Assembly: GCF_003696265.1 (NCBI RefSeq)
Contig: NZ_RFFH01000007.1
Span: 310,001-374,000 of the forward strand
Length of the DNA stretch: 64,000 nt
Reading direction: 5' to 3'
Source: Nocardia stercoris
GTDB lineage: Bacteria; Actinomycetota; Actinomycetes; Mycobacteriales; Mycobacteriaceae
In this document: piece by piece, positions 63,111 through 64,000 of the stretch
How positions within the stretch are numbered: the first letter of the stretch is position 1
Layout: the number at the start of each line of letters is the position of its first letter
The notes under the pieces: generated by a model
What the model saw: the letters and a program-made list of their open reading frames with translations, nothing else
What the model was told of the DNA's origin: nothing
Database searches by the model: none
Made by a program: the position numbers and the translations under genes

Positions 63111-63591
63111 ACTTCTTGCCCTCCAACTATTCGATCCTCGGGGGATCCTCATCATCAAGCGTGGCTTCCCCGCCCAGCTGAACCAAGGGCAGAACGTCCT
63201 CTGGTATACCCCGATCGATGCCGATTTCGGCCCGGTCCCAGATGCCGAAGGGCTCTGCACGGAGATCACGGAATGCACGGACCTGGGCGTTCCGTTTCCT
63301 CCCTTGCGGGCCGGGTCGAGTCTTGCTGAGGCCTCCGGTATCGGTGCACACAGATGCCGATCCACAGCAGGCCTTCATCGCAGCCCACAGCGCGGCGACG
63401 AGACGTCGTATCCGCCGCTGCGGCCCGATCGTCCGGGAGCCCAAGGTAATCAGGAACGGACCCTCGCTGCCGACCAGGTGGCTACATCCCCTCTGCGAGG
63501 GGGCCGGATGGCCCTCCCGATATCAGGTTAGGGCGCAACCCTGGAACTCGCGGGCCGTACACCGGCGGCCCGGGCGCCGAAGGAGACCCCG
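63111..63591. other. Region with a possible small gene fragment on the minus strand
   Basis: A minus frame ending at 63127 contains a protein-like stretch (FRDLRAEPFGIWDRAEIGID, then VLPLVQLGGEATLDDEDPP). It stops 17 bp before the coiled-coil start codon. No good start codon follows its ribosome-like GGGAGG, so it may be a broken or frameshifted gene. The rest is non-coding. Confidence 0.35.
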
Positions 63592-63870
63592 ATGAGCAGC
63601 ACCACCTCGCACTCCAGCTATCACAACCGGCCTGGCGAGAGCCTGGGCGACATTCTCAGCCTTCCCATCGTGTTGTTGTTCCTGGGCGGCGGTCTGTGCG
63701 CAGCGCTGGCCCTGGTCACCGCGGCCGAAAGTGCCTACGGGTGGGCGACGCTGGCCGGCATCGGGGCAGCGGTGGGCCTGTTCGGCTCGTTCGCGGTTAC
63801 CTACGTCGAACACGAAAAGCTGCGCCGCCGCAGCGAGAACCCGTTCCGGCCGCCGTGGGCGACACGATAG
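63592..63870 (+). CDS. UsfY-like small membrane protein
   Basis: 92-residue protein with two membrane helices (about 25-45 and 52-72) and a basic C-terminus (EKLRRRSENPFRPPW). The start HNRPGESLGDI followed by two helices resembles UsfY, which lies beside rsbW-sigF in mycobacteria. Function is unknown. The ATG at 63592 has a GGAGA site. The downstream 130 bp show no gene before the window ends, so a sigF operon cannot be checked. Confidence 0.65.
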   Translation: MSSTTSHSSYHNRPGESLGDILSLPIVLLFLGGGLCAALALVTAAESAYGWATLAGIGAAVGLFGSFAVTYVEHEKLRRRSENPFRPPWATR

Positions 63871-64000
63871 GAAAGCGCGGTATGCGGGCGGGCCGAGCGC
63901 GGTCCACGCGGACGGCACGCCCATCCCGCCGGATTCGTACTCACTCGAGTTCCACCGGCCCCGCAGCCGTGCCGGGCTGCGACGAATCCTGTTGAAGGGA

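Noticed and set aside
63523..63924. Minus-strand frame opposite the UsfY-like gene
   Set aside because: Shadow frame without homology; the plus-strand gene has a ribosome site and membrane helices.

Overview
The window is high-GC actinobacterial DNA, most likely from a Nocardia or a close relative in the Mycobacteriales. The evidence is the codon bias, a very large non-ribosomal peptide synthetase (NRPS), several secreted LIP-family lipases, aerobic cobaltochelatase CobN under a cobalamin riboswitch, and relatives of mycobacterial dormancy proteins (a DATIN/Rv0079-like protein and a Rip3-like protease). No tRNA, rRNA or CRISPR array was seen.

Layout. 1-10468 (minus) is the first 3489 residues of an NRPS that runs off the left edge: C-A-PCP-C-A-PCP-C-A-PCP-C. 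Its first C domain resembles those of EntF/DhbF and its first A domain has a serine pocket, so a catechol-serine type siderophore is a reasonable guess. 10.9-17.6 kb holds housekeeping and regulatory genes: lnt, an amidohydrolase, fxsA, a NarL-type two-component pair and a TetR regulator. 17.8-20.7 kb is a tldD/tldE-like pair. 20.8-27.7 kb has a secreted acidic Cys protein, a fused SDR-DUF2867 protein, a secreted phosphoesterase, a pirin, a GNAT protein, an FAD monooxygenase and a PadR regulator with a clear operator. 28.2-30.8 kb holds two tandem lipases, closed by an 18-bp terminator facing cobN (30.9-34.5 kb).

34.7-38.0 kb is accessory: short direct repeats, a DUF6508 protein, an orphan membrane-anchored protein and a CoiA-like gene broken by frameshifts. 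38.1-41.0 kb is a tightly coupled leftward operon, padR - DUF998 - 32-aa micro-ORF - DHFR-fold reductase - alpha/beta hydrolase, with a PadR-type operator in front. 41.1-44.6 kb mixes an ECF41 sigma factor/oxidoreductase pair with remnants of IS3, Tn3 and IS256 elements. 44.7-52.8 kb is stress and drug defence: MarR with a divergent NmrA-like and hemerythrin operon, a SigG-like sigma factor facing a VOC-MFS pair, a truncated TetR and an ABC-F protein with a possible attenuator leader.

52.8-64.0 kb has the DATIN-like protein with a candidate DosR box, a TPR protein, a third lipase facing a TetR regulator across two 17-bp operators, decayed genes including one with an inverted internal segment, a glycosyltransferase, the Rip3-like protease, a coiled-coil protein and a UsfY-like membrane protein.
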